Positions 1 to 15,056 of a DNA stretch of 64,000 bases are shown piece by piece. The stretch's first letter is position 1, and each line of letters begins with the position of its first letter. A model generated the notes under the pieces. That model was not told the DNA's origin. It worked only from the letters and a program-made list of their open reading frames with translations, and made no database searches. The stretch lies in the NCBI GenBank assembly GCA_032622095.1, contig CP136064.1:115742004-115806003 (forward strand), in the 5' to 3' direction. Origin of the DNA: Siphonodentalium dalli (lineage: Eukaryota; Mollusca; Scaphopoda; Gadilida; Siphonodentaliidae). The position numbers and the translations under genes were made by a program.

Positions 1-39
1 AAAATGTCATTACTTGACTTTACATCTTCTCAATTCCAG

Positions 40-195
40 CCAATTTGCACCATTGGATTCCAAGGAGCACTTGCATTTTCTTCATTTTACAAGATCTCTG
101 GATACCGATCTGATGACTGGATTCGTGTAATGGCCTACCATATGTATGTAGACAGATCTGCCTACCCCGGAAGAGTGAAATATGTTGTGTTTGCT
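40..195 (+). CDS. Receptor exon: ligand-binding domain segment
   Basis: This exon has 52 codons and phase 0 at both ends. The acceptor is TTCCAG at 34-39 and the donor is GTAAGT from 196. It starts [13 protein letters not shown] and ends GRVKYVVFA. Joined to the next exon it reads [14 protein letters not shown], which resembles the strand and helix before the YDA motif of periplasmic-binding-protein-like receptor domains. A family A MITE starts 15 bp after the donor. Confidence 0.75.
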
Positions 196-3100
196 GTAAG
201 TTTGACTCTACAGTAATGCCCTAATTAATCGACTCCTTAACCACAGAAGAATTATGGGTAACTTTTCAGGATTTAGTCGGAAATATGGCTTGTTGCCATT
301 CATCGGAAAGCTCTCCCCGAGACTGATGAATGGCAACAAGCCATATTTCCGACTAAATCCTGAAAAGTTACCCATAATTCTTCTGTGGTTAAGGAGTCGA
401 TTAATTAGGGCATTACTGTATATCAGTGAGAAATTGTCTCAGTTTATCAGGCCTACAAATTTGGAGATTTCCTACAATGAAAATGCTGTGAACAAAAAAT
501 AAGTTGTGCAGACAGAAATTAGGCTGCCAAGAAGTTTTGTGAAGGTCTTTCTATCACTAATTAATTATCTCAATCATTACTCAATCAATTGCACCAAAAC
601 ACAATATTCAAAGAATAACAGTTGTTCATCATTAGTGAAGATATACCAGTGGAAGATTGAAGAGATTTAAACACGCTACATTTGCAACAAAGTACAGAGT
701 AACTGAGTGAAAATTAAATGAAGAAAATTGGGAGATTGAACATGCTGAATTTCTAAAACAATTTGTAGGATAAATCATTCTCAGACAGTATAATAAAGTT
801 TCTTCAGGGTTCGCACAGCTAGGCAAGCCTTGAAATAGTGTGTCTGTCATTTGCAGAATGAGGTTCCCAGAGGGTGAATTTAGTGATGCTACCCCGCATA
901 GTGGGCTAGCATTACCAAATTCACCGTCTGGGAACCTCATTCTGCTGAGGTGTAAGCAGAATGAGGTCCCCAGATGGTGAATTTGGTGATGCTAGCCCGC
1001 TATGCGGGGTAGCATCACTAAATTCACCCTCTGGGGACCTCATTCTGCAAATGACAGGCACACTATTTCAAGGCTTGCGCACGGGCCTTGAAAAGTACTT
1101 GAATTTTCCGCTTGTATTGGAAAGTCCTTAAATGAGTTTTATTCCTTGAAAAGTACTTGAACTTCCCACTAATAGCTTGAAAAGTACTTGAATTCTAGTC
1201 ATCGCGGAGTTTGATAGGGGAAACAACCGATTCAGTGTCATTTGATCGTGGACTTTCTCTCGGGAACGCAAATCGAACACAAGTACAACGAACTGATGCC
1301 TCACTTCATTATGTTTAGCTAGAAGCGCGTAAAGTGATGACGTGTATGCAACTATACCTAACAGGTACCGCATGAACTTCGTGGTGTGCGGGGTGATCCA
1401 CACAAAGCCAGTTGTTCTGCGTGCGGGGGAAAATCATTTGACCTCAGTAAAATGGGAGAAAGCGCACTGAAATCTCACGCAAAATCGGAAAAACATTGAG
1501 CTGCACTCAAGGATTTAACTTCTCTGAAGATGACGGACTATAACCAAAACCAAAAAGTTTCTACACAGGGTTCGCGCTGGCCCAAAATTCCCAGGTGCCA
1601 GCACTGTTGCCAATTGCATTATTTTTAGAGCCACTTTATACTTTCTGTTGCCACTTTTTTCCGACTAGTATTTTTTGGTGAAACTTTTGAATTTGGTATT
1701 TCAAAAAAAAAAAAACAAGCAAATTACCTATTATATGTATATATTTATTTTATCAATGATGTGCAACAATTAACAAGAAATACAAAGTATTTGGACTATC
1801 GGTAATGTCTGAATGTCCGAAGAAATCAGTAACTTTCTTCATTTTAGAAGGATGTTGCGTGTCTGATGCATTGTTGCTGAAATCTAACTTCTGCTTAGGC
1901 CATAGGAAGTTGATTCTCTGTTTCTCTGACACCGCCGCCCCCCGAAAAAATACGCCGCTGGGTACTTTTTATAGCCTACCAAAAATAAAAAGTAAAAATT
2001 ATCCCGCCGCTCGCATTCCGTGAAGTTCGCAATCGACCATTGTTAACAGGTGTGGATAAAGAGGCGCAACTCTATCTCATAATTCCAATCTTTTAATAGA
2101 TCGAACAAGCCGATGTCCGGAATCTTAATAGAACGCGCCCGATCTACTTCCGCTAAAACAATGGTTGCAATTCTGAATGTTTGCGTGTGGGACGGCAACA
2201 AATATCTTATCCCCTGGACTATAGTGAGTGTTGATATCGATGAAACATGTAGGAATTTATCGGAACGGATAACGTCCCAACACGGCGGAAGCATCAAATC
2301 CATTTATGTTGGAAAAAACAAAACATCAGACTTCGACTTCGTCTCACCTGAACTGAAAGCCACACAGGTTGCAGACATTTTTTGCTTTTATTTTAAGATC
2401 ACGGTGACCACCAATACTTCTTCAAGTACTTGTCAACGTGCAACTACCAGTGCGGATGCACCAATGAAGTCTGCATTCAGTGTTCTTATGTTGTTATTTT
2501 ATGTTATGAAAGTTTAATATATTTTGTTTTTGTCTTGTATTGACACATTCAAAGATGGCTTAGTGAAGCCTGACAAGTTTCAGTATTAATAAAATTTCAT
2601 TAAAATCAAATCAAGTAGTCATGTTTCAATGTCCGAACATTGGTTAAGGATAAACAAATAAAAACCTGCCTGCCGGGAAATTTTGGTCATAAAATATGGT
2701 AATAAAAACCTGCCTGCCGGTAAATTTTGGCCATAAAAAATAAATATAAAAATCTGCCTGCCTGCTTGCTTTGGGAAAAAAAGTGTCTGAGAAACAGAGA
2801 ATCAACTTCCTGTGGCCTTACTTATTTGCTGTATGTCACAGTTTGTGAAAGCTTTTTTTAATTTTTTTTTGTGAATGCTGAATTACGAAGGACATATTCA
2901 TGATAAATTATCTAACACCTACTATCAATACACAGCTTCCTAATGATGTAGACTTCAGGAAGCCCTTTGTTTGGCTAATGTTTGTCAAATTGGAGTCAAT
3001 AGCCGTACTTAGTGTTATTATCGAGTAGAAATTCGAAACCCTTTCACCCCAGCGATAAAATAAGTCGATCTGACATAAGCCGCGAATCTATTATACGCTT

Positions 3101-6100
3101 TCAATTAGGACCCAATTAACTATGTCGCGACCGGATATCGATGTGTGTTTTGTTTCCGACCGATTGACTGCAAGCTTTATTATATGCAATTGCCAAATGC
3201 CAAACAGATAGGTGCCACTTTTTGTAGCCAATCAGGATTTTTTTGGAGCCATTTCATTTTTTTTTATAGCAATTTGCTAAATTGGCAATGGACAGCGCGA
3301 ACCCTGTTTCTACACCCAGTCCCTGTTCTTTATTAACCCTTTCAGTGCCAAGTCCGATTTTTGTATCAACCCATATTTCCTTGATCATTTTTCAAATTTA
3401 TTGATTATAATAATGTGATACATTGATGGAAAGAGCTCTAAGAGCTCTTTCCATCAATGTATCACATTATTATAATCAATAAATTTGAAAAATGATCAAG
3501 GAAATATGGGTTGATACAAAAAACGGACTTAGCACTGAAAGGGTTAAAGATCAATAGCTCAATGTACGGGTATATGCATCCCACATATAACCAAGTTACG
3601 GAGAGTACTGTCCATTGATTGTAGCAGTTTGCATAAGCTTACTAAGCATTTAATTTAGGTAACCTATGGGTTATCTGAATGTATTGCAGGGAACACCAAT
3701 TTTAAACTATTGGTTACCTAAGCAAATCCAGGGGGAAGAAAAATAGGTTCACGAAATTTTTTGAAATTTGTATTGCAGACCTGATTTATTGTGCCTTGAC
3801 TTTTGCTTCAATAGTACCTACCAGAACTTAAGTCCTCATGTGTGCATTATTGAGACTGAATGTACATATTTGTAAAGTATATGCTCTCTTTGGATGAGAC
3901 AGTTCTCTGGATTGGTCTAATTTGGGCATATCAGAGCGATCCTTGGTTTGAACTGTTTGGAGAAAATTGAGAAAGATGGTTTTCGCTATGGGTTGCGGGA
4001 ATGGAACCCATATGATATAGCCACTGGGGGGGATAGTGCGAATATCCACTAGTATTAGTAAAATAAGTTGATAATTTAAGCCCAAATTCTGAATGTCTAC
4101 AGTGCTCTTGTGTGTAAAATAAAAGTGCAGGCTGGAATATAAGTATAGGGTGGAAAATTCTGAAAATTTTAATAATAGTGCAGGGCGGAATAAAAGTGTA
4201 GAGTGGAACACATTAGGTGACCTAAATTTTAGTAATTAAAATGTGATGTTCATTGTACCTGATAAATTCAAACTTGTTAAAGTGGTGCCAACAGGTACAG
4301 TAATGCTCTAAGTAATCGACTCCTTAACCACAGCATAATTATGGGCAACTTTTCAGGATTTAGTCGGAAATATGGCTTGTTGCCATTCATCGGAAAGCTC
4401 TCCCCGAGAGCTTTCCGATGAATGGCAACAAGCCATATTTCCGACTAAATCCTGAAAGTTACCCATAATTCTGCTGTGGTTAAGGAGTCGATTACTAAGA
4501 GCATTACTGTATATAGTGTAACATGATGGAATATGGTTTCCTTGAACATACTTTGCTAAATTGCCAGGCAGTGCATTAATAGAATACTATATGACTGATA
4601 TGTCTGACAGTCCTTCGATTTTGAAAAATGCTGGTGCGCAGTTTATTGCTCGCCTGATTTTGGATTCACTGCATTCATGAAAACATTTCTATACCATGAA
4701 ATATTTGTAGTTGATTTTCATATCCAGGCAGAATCAACTGTTTAGCGATTACCACTTTGATATATTCGGAATAAGGCAATAATAATTGATGTGTATACAT
4801 ATAGTCCTGAAGAAGAATATTTTTCTGCAAAATGATTCATTTGTGATGAGCATTAGCTGGCAAATAAAATTAACTTCGTTTATCATTCCCTGTTGGTTTT
4901 ATTCAGGCAGATACATATATACATGTGTGGATCGGGTAGGGGAATATATCTGAGGGAAAATTTGCTATATAGAATCTTAGTTAATACCCTCATTTCCAAT
5001 GATAAAATTGTTTTCATATTTTCTTTGCCAACATAATCTATTTTTCCTTGTAGGTTGGAGCATGGTTTGGAATGGGATATGATGCCACAGTTATTTATGC
5101 GAAAACATTTGACAAATTAATCCAAGAACAGAAGACAATCACAGGACCAAACACTATTACAGAGCTGCGAAAGGTGTGTTGTTTAGTGATCTGATACTTT
5201 ATAGAACGATTTGAAATTTTTATGTAAGAAATTAGTAATCAGAAAAGCTGCAGAGGTTGAAAAGAAAATTCATAATTTCGCTATTTATCTTAATTTGCAC
5301 AGAACACAACGCGCATCTTAATTTGAGAATCTATTCTTATATTGATTGAGTTGCAGTCGGCACAAGGATATATTCCACAAGAGTGAAAGGTAACTATGTG
5401 CTCTTCGCAACAAGTTTGATAAAAATTCAAGATCATGGATGCTAGTTGAGTTCTGTGTTTATTCCACATCCTTATGTCAGTTAGTTAATTCCTTGACTGA
5501 TCTGCAAAGATACTATGACAGGCCTAGTTTTGTTGTATCGGCCAATAGAAGAATCAGAGAGTAGATTTGCTGATCGTTTTGCATCCATTTTCTACCCAAG
5601 TTACTATGCTATCAACTGCAATAACTTTAAAACCTAGAAAATTTATTTAGATAACAATTAATTGCCAGGTTATAGATCACCGGCGGTGAAAGCCTTGCGT
5701 TGTTCCCAGTATACAGAATGCGCCCGTTGAATTTAAACGACTCACTATTCAAGACTCGGCAGATAGTTCGGACGCATAACGTGCCGAAATATAACACTCA
5801 GCAGATAGACGATTAGCAGTCCTGGTTGGAAGCAATGAAGGAATAGAATAAAGGCGCAATGTTTTAGTTCTAAATATCAAGTTATAAATTATAATAAACA
5901 TAGATAAGATGCTTTGAAAAAAAATGGAGTGATATTTATATTTTACGACATGAAGATAGAATCAGTGGGTATGATTAAATTATCGGCGGTCATTTTTCGT
6001 AACCTAACTGCAGCAATGTAACCAGCGGACTCCAAAGCATGTGTTCTAGTGATGTCGGGTTTGAACTCTTCCTCAGTTCATCTGTGTCTGCAGGTTGGAG

Positions 6101-9100
6101 CTAGCGTGCAACGTGCAGAGCCGGGTGTGCTCGTTCAGAATCCAGAGCATTTCAGTAAAAACTAAATAAAGTGTACTAAATGGAACACATTGACCCTGGA
6201 CGTTGAATGTTAGCTCCAGCCTACTGACATCCAACTTTTAGTGTTAGATCAGTCCGAGTGTGTATTCTTGCTAGAAATAAAATAAAGTTGTCAACTATTT
6301 AAATTTCTTAGTATTGTCCCAACAAAATTGAGAAGTAAACATCTTTATACCTTTATACATATGGAATATGTCCTGTGGTATGACAGAAGGGGAAAAATTG
6401 GCTGGGGGAATGGGACCCTTAAAGGGACCCCCTGCCCTACTAGCGGAAAGCCTGACTATGACTACCATAATTGAGCTTAAGTTCTTTCAACATTTATTCC
6501 CGATATATGGGGTTGATGTTACCCACCCCGTAGGCAGATATTCCCGAAATAGTGGGATGACTTTACAAACGCAGTGATGAATATTCTCATTTTATACGGA
6601 TGACTCTTATGTCATTATCAAAGTCAGATGTCTTTCCTCTTTGAACTTACTAGTATGACATCTGTCAAATATGAATAAGTTAAGAAATTATATTGAGCTG
6701 AACAAAATATAATTATGTGTGTGAGGCTCCTGTGATAATTACACGTATCCCGTTTTATTTCCATTTAATTCAACAGAATACAATTTACACACTTTTTTCT
6801 CTCTCGAAGAAGAAGTGATTTTAAAAAACGCACATTCTCAATCGATGAACTGCACCACATCCATAAATAACTCAAAGGCAATGTTGTTCACCGACATTCT
6901 TCCTGTGGAAACCTGAACCAGAATCCCCAATCCGTGTGGCATTCTGTGGCAGACCCTCGCTAGGAAATAAAGCATTTCCCTAGAGGCGTCCTCGTCAATT
7001 AGGCCTTAATTCTGCATGTAGGCTACATCTGGAGAAGATTTTTCCATATCTTCCACTTCATTGCCTCCATCCTGAAACAAAGCAATATTTGAATGGATGT
7101 CTTCAGTCGACTTCGACTTTCTAGCTGTCTTTGTTGGTGGTGAGCAGACAAGGCCATGCTCAGATATGGGTACCAGTTTTATAGACATGAGAGTTAGTTA
7201 ATATCTAACTTATTTTCCCCTTCAATCAGATTTGTCGTCTTCAATCCGAAAGACCGAAACCTACCATTTTATAGGAATATACAGGTGGATGGGGGGGGGG
7301 GGGGGGGTCAGGGGGGCTTCGAGATCGTAATTTTGTGACACTGTTTATATCGTATGCACTTAATTGCAGTTGTTAATTCATGGGTGCTAAAATTTGCACT
7401 CATCCCTCTTGTCAAAATATTTATGGTCACTGTAACTGTTGATCAAATATTGAACTATTTGAAGGTATATTAAGAGCCTATCCCATCTCAGTTGAATTAT
7501 GGGCATGTGAAAGTGTAACAGGTGGACATAGGTCTATCACATACATTGAAATGACACTTTGTTTGAGAAAAACCCAACTTACAATTTTATATTACGGGCT
7601 CAATTACACCCGTCTGATTTGCAAGAGAAAATAGCGGCTCTCGCTGTGTTTTCCTCGTGGGAAGACTGATATTGCTTCAGAAAAATTTAATACTTTGGAA
7701 GCACTCACCATTTTCCAACACCACGCCTGCAGCACACACATTTTCTTCTGAAAATTACCAAAAGACAACAAGAAAAATCTCCAATGAACCACACATAAAT
7801 CATCAATGAATCCAATGGCGCATATGAGCGCCAGTGAGCATGTTTGGGATCACCTCTAGATGGGAGCTATTGAATTTGAACTATTTTCGATGAAAAACAT
7901 GGCAACCGGCAGCCATTTTTTATTTTACTCTTTGCATGACTAAATCCTTTGGCACACCCTACAGGCCACATCCCTCATCTGATCGACACCAAATTTGATA
8001 TGAATCTCCAGGGTGACCTCTCATTTTTTTGTCTGATATGTAATTCTAAGATATATCAAAACGTATGACTTTCAGGTCCAATTCGATGGTCTTACTGGCA
8101 ACATATTCTTTAATCACAATGGTGACAGACCAGGATTCTTCGGTTTTGTTGTGATTGTCAATTCATTCAAACCGTCGGAGAGAGCTCAGGTTACAAATGT
8201 GAGTGTTCATTTATATATATTTCAGTGCCTCTTTTTTAATATCATGGAACATATTTTTATGCACACAAAAATCATGCCCGACTATTATTATTCTTATTTT
8301 CGCCAAATTTCTCATCCTAATGTGCTGCAAAATTGTACTGACCTATCTTAAAGGCATGGATGGCCTTTGTTGTTGGTTATAATTTATAGATAAAAGTTTC
8401 CAAATTTTAAAAATTTCCTTAAGAATTTACTAATAGTATTTATTATATACTTGCCCATCAATTATAAGGTTTTAGCAGTGAGATATAAGTGATATCCCAC
8501 TAGTGAGATATCGATATCTCACTGGTATTATTGCGCCTGAGTGAATGCCATTCAACAAAGCTCTAGACTAAAGCTCTAAACAATTTTACTCGACAAACGC
8601 GCTGGTTTCGTGAGGCAATTTTATATAAATATTTTTTGCATAATTTGTAAGACAATGAATTTTTTACGTTTATGTTAAATGATCAGCAAGTAACGAAAGT
8701 ATATAATAAATACAAAATCTATACTTTTTGAGTGTTTTAAATATGGGACTACTTTTTTGGGCGTAATGTGTCAGCTTGAAATTTCTGATGTATTGACATT
8801 CTTTGGGGGCCATAGGCAAGTAACTAGAGTATATAATAAACAGAATATCCACACTTTTTCAGTGGATATGGGTTAATTCTCATTTGTGATGACAAAACAT
8901 TTGAATTTCCACTCGTGGCTAAAGCCACTCGTGGAAATTCAATGTTTTGTCATCACTCATGAGATATAACCCATATCCACTGAAAAAGTGTGGATATCCT
9001 CTATATAATGATAGTATGAATGCGATATTATCCACAAAGTACACTTTGTGTCAGCCGAGCGTTTATTTATATACAGCATATAAAGAGTGTGCAATAAGCA

Positions 9101-12100
9101 AACCACCAACACCGTGACAATTTTTTTTTGGGAGAGTGATTCACGGTTACACATTCAACACTAAAATCTTGAGTGGCGAGGATTATTTAGGTATTATCAA
9201 TTGCTATACAATGAATAAATTAACTGGAGAGGGGAAGATTAAAAATTAACTATGTAATCCCGTTAAGCCAATATATAACATAAATTGCTAGATTTCCATC
9301 CAACTTTTTCAGAATTTTTTTTTTTTTTTTTTATCTTCTATTATATTATATTGAAGCTGTATCCTATCCTATCTGTATAAGGCCTAAACAAAATACCTTT
9401 GTTTCCCCTAATGGAAATCTCCCAAAAGTTCTCACTTTCCCATGTATATATACATGTCAGGTGTGATTTGAATGCTGGAAGCTTCATTACGATATTGGAA
9501 GATCAGCAAGACACAAGGCATAAAATAGAATAGCATAGTATTTATTTGTATTTAAAATCACAAAGTACAATAAAAAGTAAATATTCAATACCAATTCAAT
9601 CAAAAATATCCTTATTTTCACTTTAAAAGTGTTTAAAATATCGCCAACAAAACACTCATTTTCAATGTTAAACTTTTCCTTTGAATCCAAGTCCAAACTA
9701 CTGCATTTAACGACAACGTTGTCCGTAAAACCCGTATGGTGTTCTTGAAACACGTGTAAAAACTTCTTAGCATGTGAAACTACGGTAAATTTGTTTACCG
9801 CGTCCATGAGAGAACATTTTAGAAACTTTAGCCCCAACACACTGCTGCTAACCATGGTTTGTGACGCCATGACATAGGTGAATATTCCTGTTTTGATGGA
9901 AGATTTTAGTGATGAGCCGATTGTCAAATAGAGCTATGCGCCGATTATTTGAGATCACAATCAGCCGATTCAGGTGCCGATTCCGATTATTGTAATAATT
10001 ATACCAGAATATGTTATATGTGTTATATAATACTTAGAATTAGAAGCAAGCAACAACCGTAGTAATATGCCAGTACACAGTATATATACATAAGTATACG
10101 TTTGGGTAAGTATATAGGTAGGTATGGGCGGACTTGTGATCTAATACAGGCACATGTCCTGCAGAGGCTGTGGTACTCTCGGGCTCCAAATAAAAGTGCA
10201 GACCCAAATAATAGTGCAGGGAGGGAATTCCCTTGAAAGTTAATAAAAGTGCAGACCCATATAATAGTGCAGGGGAACTCTGAGCAAAACATCAACTGTT
10301 GTTAAACAAATTATTTTTATAGCTATTCCACAACAATTAGTTTGAAAGTTTGATGTAGCCACGTGCATGACGACATATCCACGGCCCGTTTTTGATAACA
10401 ATTCATCAAACGGCATTTATCTTTGACCCCAATTCAAAGACATCACATCAAAGGAAATGAGCCGACTGAACTAGTTGCAAGTTATACCATGTTCATGTCA
10501 ATTTCGCAGACACGATTTGATTGTCGATTTCGGCATGGTCATCAAAATAATCATTGGTGGTGACCAATACGTGACGTCACACGAGGCTGACTGGATGGAA
10601 TGACATTGTCTTCGACTATTTAAAGTTAATCATTAATGGAAAGTTGTGTTGGGTGAAAGACTTTGAAAAGATTAATTACAGATAGTAAAATTAATAAATA
10701 AATTTCTTTAATATCTGACTATTATTAAATGCTTGTACAGTTTTTATTCCTGCGTTCTGACAACTGATACACGTGTTAGAATATGCTCAATTTAATTAAA
10801 CAAACAGTGAAGTCAGCTGCGCAATTAAATGTCACGTGACATGCACTTTCGGTTTCTACAGTTTATACCTGTTTTACGCTGTGTGTACTATATAGAGATA
10901 GATTTGTTGTGCTGCGTATGCATACATTTTGATTTTTGATAGTCTGACATACATAAATCAAAATGTCTACATGTTGACGGACAATAAAGTTACGTATCGG
11001 CGTACATGAGTCCCATGAGATGTAATTTGTGTACATCATCATATAATTTATGATTACGCGCAATCACGGCGTCATCATCGTAGCCTGGCTCTAACCCAAA
11101 GTGTCACGTGCTTCCCGGCGATCCCCACTGTAATATATTGTTCAAACATAGACCCAGGTACGGCCGGTGTATTGAAGAGGAGATGGCTGTATATCAAGTT
11201 TGTGTTTGGTAAATCACTTTCCCCATATTTACTGGTCATTTATTCAACAAAACATCGTCATATTTAAAACAGTTTATTGAAGAAAATCAAGCACCTGATT
11301 TCTATTTAGACAATCGTAAATGCCGATGTTGAAACCCGAGTACCGATTGTCATTCGATGGGCCACAATCGGCCGATTCCGATTGTCGTTCCCGATTATCG
11401 GCTCATCACTAGAAGATTTAAACGAAAACGATGTATTTTTTATTTTCCGTGGGAGCCGCCATTTTACGAAATGCGTCCGGACGTCGAGTCATTAGAAACG
11501 GGGCCTATAATATAGCGACGAACTGAGACAAACAGCGTCGGCAGCTATTTTCTTTTATTTTCGAAAAAAAAAAAAAAAAAAAAAAATTTTTTTAGGCCTA
11601 ATTAATACAAGATGATTTAGATTGTCCAATTTGATCAGAATAGATGGATTAATGGGTTATTGATATTTAATTTGACGGTTACGGCATGAGAACAAATTTA
11701 CATAAAAGATATCGGAATAAAAGGGTCGGGAGGGGATGTAAATCAAGCAATTTTTATACGCCATTTTGTAAAAAAGGTTGTATTATGTAATCATATATTT
11801 TGTATATGTAATCTGGGTGTTCAAAAATTAAGTGGGCCTTTAAATGTCATGTATTTTGTTTTCAAAATTATTTCAGCAGAACAAAGCAGAATAAAATGGT
11901 AAACTATAAATTTGTTAATATTGTTGTAAATGCAGGTCTGGAACCATGAATATAACAGTTTTTCAGATATTTCTATTTGTAGGTTGATCAGGATTTTCCT
12001 ATTAGTTTTATGAACTATATGCTGTATACTGACTGATGTGGTTCTCAATTAGGAACTGCCTCTTCATTTGGATCCTTGGTTGTAACATCACAGGGTTCAT

Positions 12101-15001
12101 ATAATACATGTATGCCCTAAGTAATCGACTCCTTAACCACAGCAGAATTATGGGTAACTTTTCAGTGAACTTTTCAGGATTTACTTTCCCACCTCCTTGT
12201 TAGGGCTTTGGAATCTGTAATTAACTCTTTCAACGGATTCCACCTGGCGACGTTACGCCCACGACGTCGTCTCCCTACGGCGACGTTACCGCTGACGGCA
12301 CTCCCCCAGCGCACCTGCTCCTCTGCTGACGTTATTAGCTTTTACTTATTTACCTCTGTGTACAGGTGTGTAAGTAATCTGTAAGTGTGGTGGTTCATAC
12401 ATAACATATGTTAAATAGTGTTGGGCCCTCGGTGGATGTAATCATGTAAGTAAATTGCATATTTCTGTTGAAAACCCGCGTTTCTTCTTCACATATCGAT
12501 TTGTGACAGAGATAGTCAAAACCTGGTATTTCGTCTTCACGTATCCATTTGTGACAGCGGTCCCCATTTTACAAACAGTGTGAGAATCATCTTGTATTGG
12601 TAACCGTGACCACAAAGGTAGCATGTAAACGTGTAGAACGTACAATAATACCAACTTGACAGGTACTTGATCTGGAGCCGAGATGCCCGAGTTATTTTGT
12701 CTGCGGAAACCACGCAATGCGTGCACGAAATTCACCAGCTATTATTTTTTCTTTAGAAATTATATATTTAGAAACATTTGCTTTAAATTAATTACTCTTG
12801 TATTGGTTTTTACACACACAAACACACACACACACACAAACAATTAAGTAAATAAATAAAAAATATATCCATCAATGCAAAATGGTTTCAAGTGTTGGTC
12901 GAAATGATTTTCGGGGACCTCGAACTACAACCGATTATTCCATTCAAGCAAAGGCTCCCACGATCTGACCTGAAGTGGGAAGATGTTTTCTCAAATCATA
13001 GTTAGATTTAATAACTTTTATGTTGAAAATATATGAATATCAACTTTAAATAATAACAATATTCTTAATCATTGGGAATAGCAAATAAATAAGTCATATC
13101 CAATTTTAATCATTGCGGAATGCAAATAAATAAGTCATATCCAATTTTGTGTTTATCACCAGCTGATGATGTTTGCGCACGTGACCTCAAATTTATGTTG
13201 CGTTTTCGAAAAGTCGGCTTTTCGAGTGCGATGTGACGAGACCAATAACAAGCTGTGTATTTGCTTCAAATTATTTTAAAATAAATACAATAGTGCCAGT
13301 ATGTGCTGGTGATGAATAAAAAGTATGATCGAAATTATGTTATAATCCAGCAAGATAGCCGACAAAAAACAATCACCCTTGAGGGACCTCACCACAGGTG
13401 CGCGCGTGAGACCTTGACATTCATAAAATAAACAAGTTCTTGAATTTTGTCTTTGAGGAGACATGCTGATTTTCGTCCAACTTCAAACAGTTTATTTACA
13501 AAATTGAAGATATTGAATGAGAGATCAGACTGAAGACAAGATCAATGATTCTATATAAAGCATATCACTGCGGGATTTTCGTCGGGTCATTTATTGACTG
13601 AATGTGATCGTATATTAAATGACATTTGTAAGAACACACCGCGAAATCGGAATACACGCACATGTTTTGCTGTCGGAATGTAGGTCAACATGACGGCTTT
13701 CGCAGATTGCGGAATGGTGCTATTGAAACGAACATTAAATTCATTTAACAATTCTAATTTAAATAATCAAACAACGAATGCAATGAATTATTACAAATAA
13801 TCAAATGCTGTAAAATTAACAACTTGAAAGAACATGATTGTGACATATGAATGATGTAGGCGGATCACACGTGGTCACGTCACGCATGATAAACATGCAC
13901 AAAAGGTCAAACGTGCTTGTTCCAGTTATCGTCCAATCAGGTTAACATGCCGATGCCGATCGAAAATCAGCCCAATTAAATTACCATGCTTTATTTTGTG
14001 AGTTGAAAAGTGCAGAATCGTGGTCAAAATAATCCCGTCACAACAATCCAAGTTCTCTAATGAATTGTATATTCAATGACTAATTGCATGATACTGCAAC
14101 ATTATCTACACACGGCATCTTCAGAAAGAGAATGATCGAGAGATAATAACCATTAATTCTGTAAATCGTCGATAGATTGTAAGTTTTTTTCTCGAATCAT
14201 TTGCGCTTTACATTTGATATCAAATAGCGTACGTATTAAACAAGGAATGCAATATAATATAAACATTAGAATAATTAGGGCCTATAATAATGTTAGTATA
14301 TACTATTATTGCATGGCTTCCAGAAAATAATGTATTGCTAGCTATATGTTAATCACATGTATATATTCTTCATTTTGAAGTCCCAATTGAAATTCTGTAA
14401 AAATAACAATATCAGATATAATAAATACCGGTCCCGTCAGGTCCCGTAAATTAAAAAAAATCACTGTGACAGAATGATCAGTTTCACTGTATATGATTCA
14501 CATCTATAGCTAGAATTGTAACTTGATGTCAAAAACATATGATATATTTTTCTTCGTGAATATTCCGAGTTTAATCGTAATATCCACGAAGAAAAAATAC
14601 CACGATAAACATTTTATCTAGTTGTATTTCATTTTGTTAATTTATATAAGAGGAATTAACTGCTACAACGTATGCCATATTAGTTCTCATAGACAGGTTG
14701 GTGATGACCCATATAGTATGCTATATAACCTATAGGTTTCCAAAAGTGTGACAAAGCTACCCAGAGTGGGAAAATTGCAATGAAGCTGCCAATTAAATTC
14801 AATCAAAACTTGTATCGTAATACATGCTCATTTTAAATATATATATATATGAATGCTCGGTTTACGACCTATATATACTGGTCATTATAAAAGATGCAGT
14901 TTGGCCACGTGGTATGGAAATCGACGTAAGCAAAAGTATAGGAGAGTGATAAAGGAGAAAGTGACGGCACAAGTAGAGGTAAATGTAGACAAGGGAATGG
15001 G

Positions 15002-15056
<55 letters not shown>

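Larger units (their letters stand above)
805..3325. mobile_element. hAT-type element with 5-bp TSD (TTCTT), heavily nested
   Basis: Starts CAGGGTTCGCA at 805 and ends GTCCCTG at 3325. TTCTT is duplicated at 800-804 and 3326-3330. Inside, around 1090-1200, are CTTGAAAAGTACTTGAA repeats like the subterminal repeats of the other CAGGG/5-bp elements. At 1453-1497 a short frame reads [15 protein letters not shown], matching the BED finger of the copy at 39749-40871. Its right end is degenerate, so the outer boundary is less sure than the inner ones. Confidence 0.6.

Noticed and set aside
2113-2517. 134-codon + frame inside the nested element
   Set aside because: Reads protein-like in part, but there is no recognisable family, and the opposite strand is open over part of the same stretch; mentioned only in the element entry.
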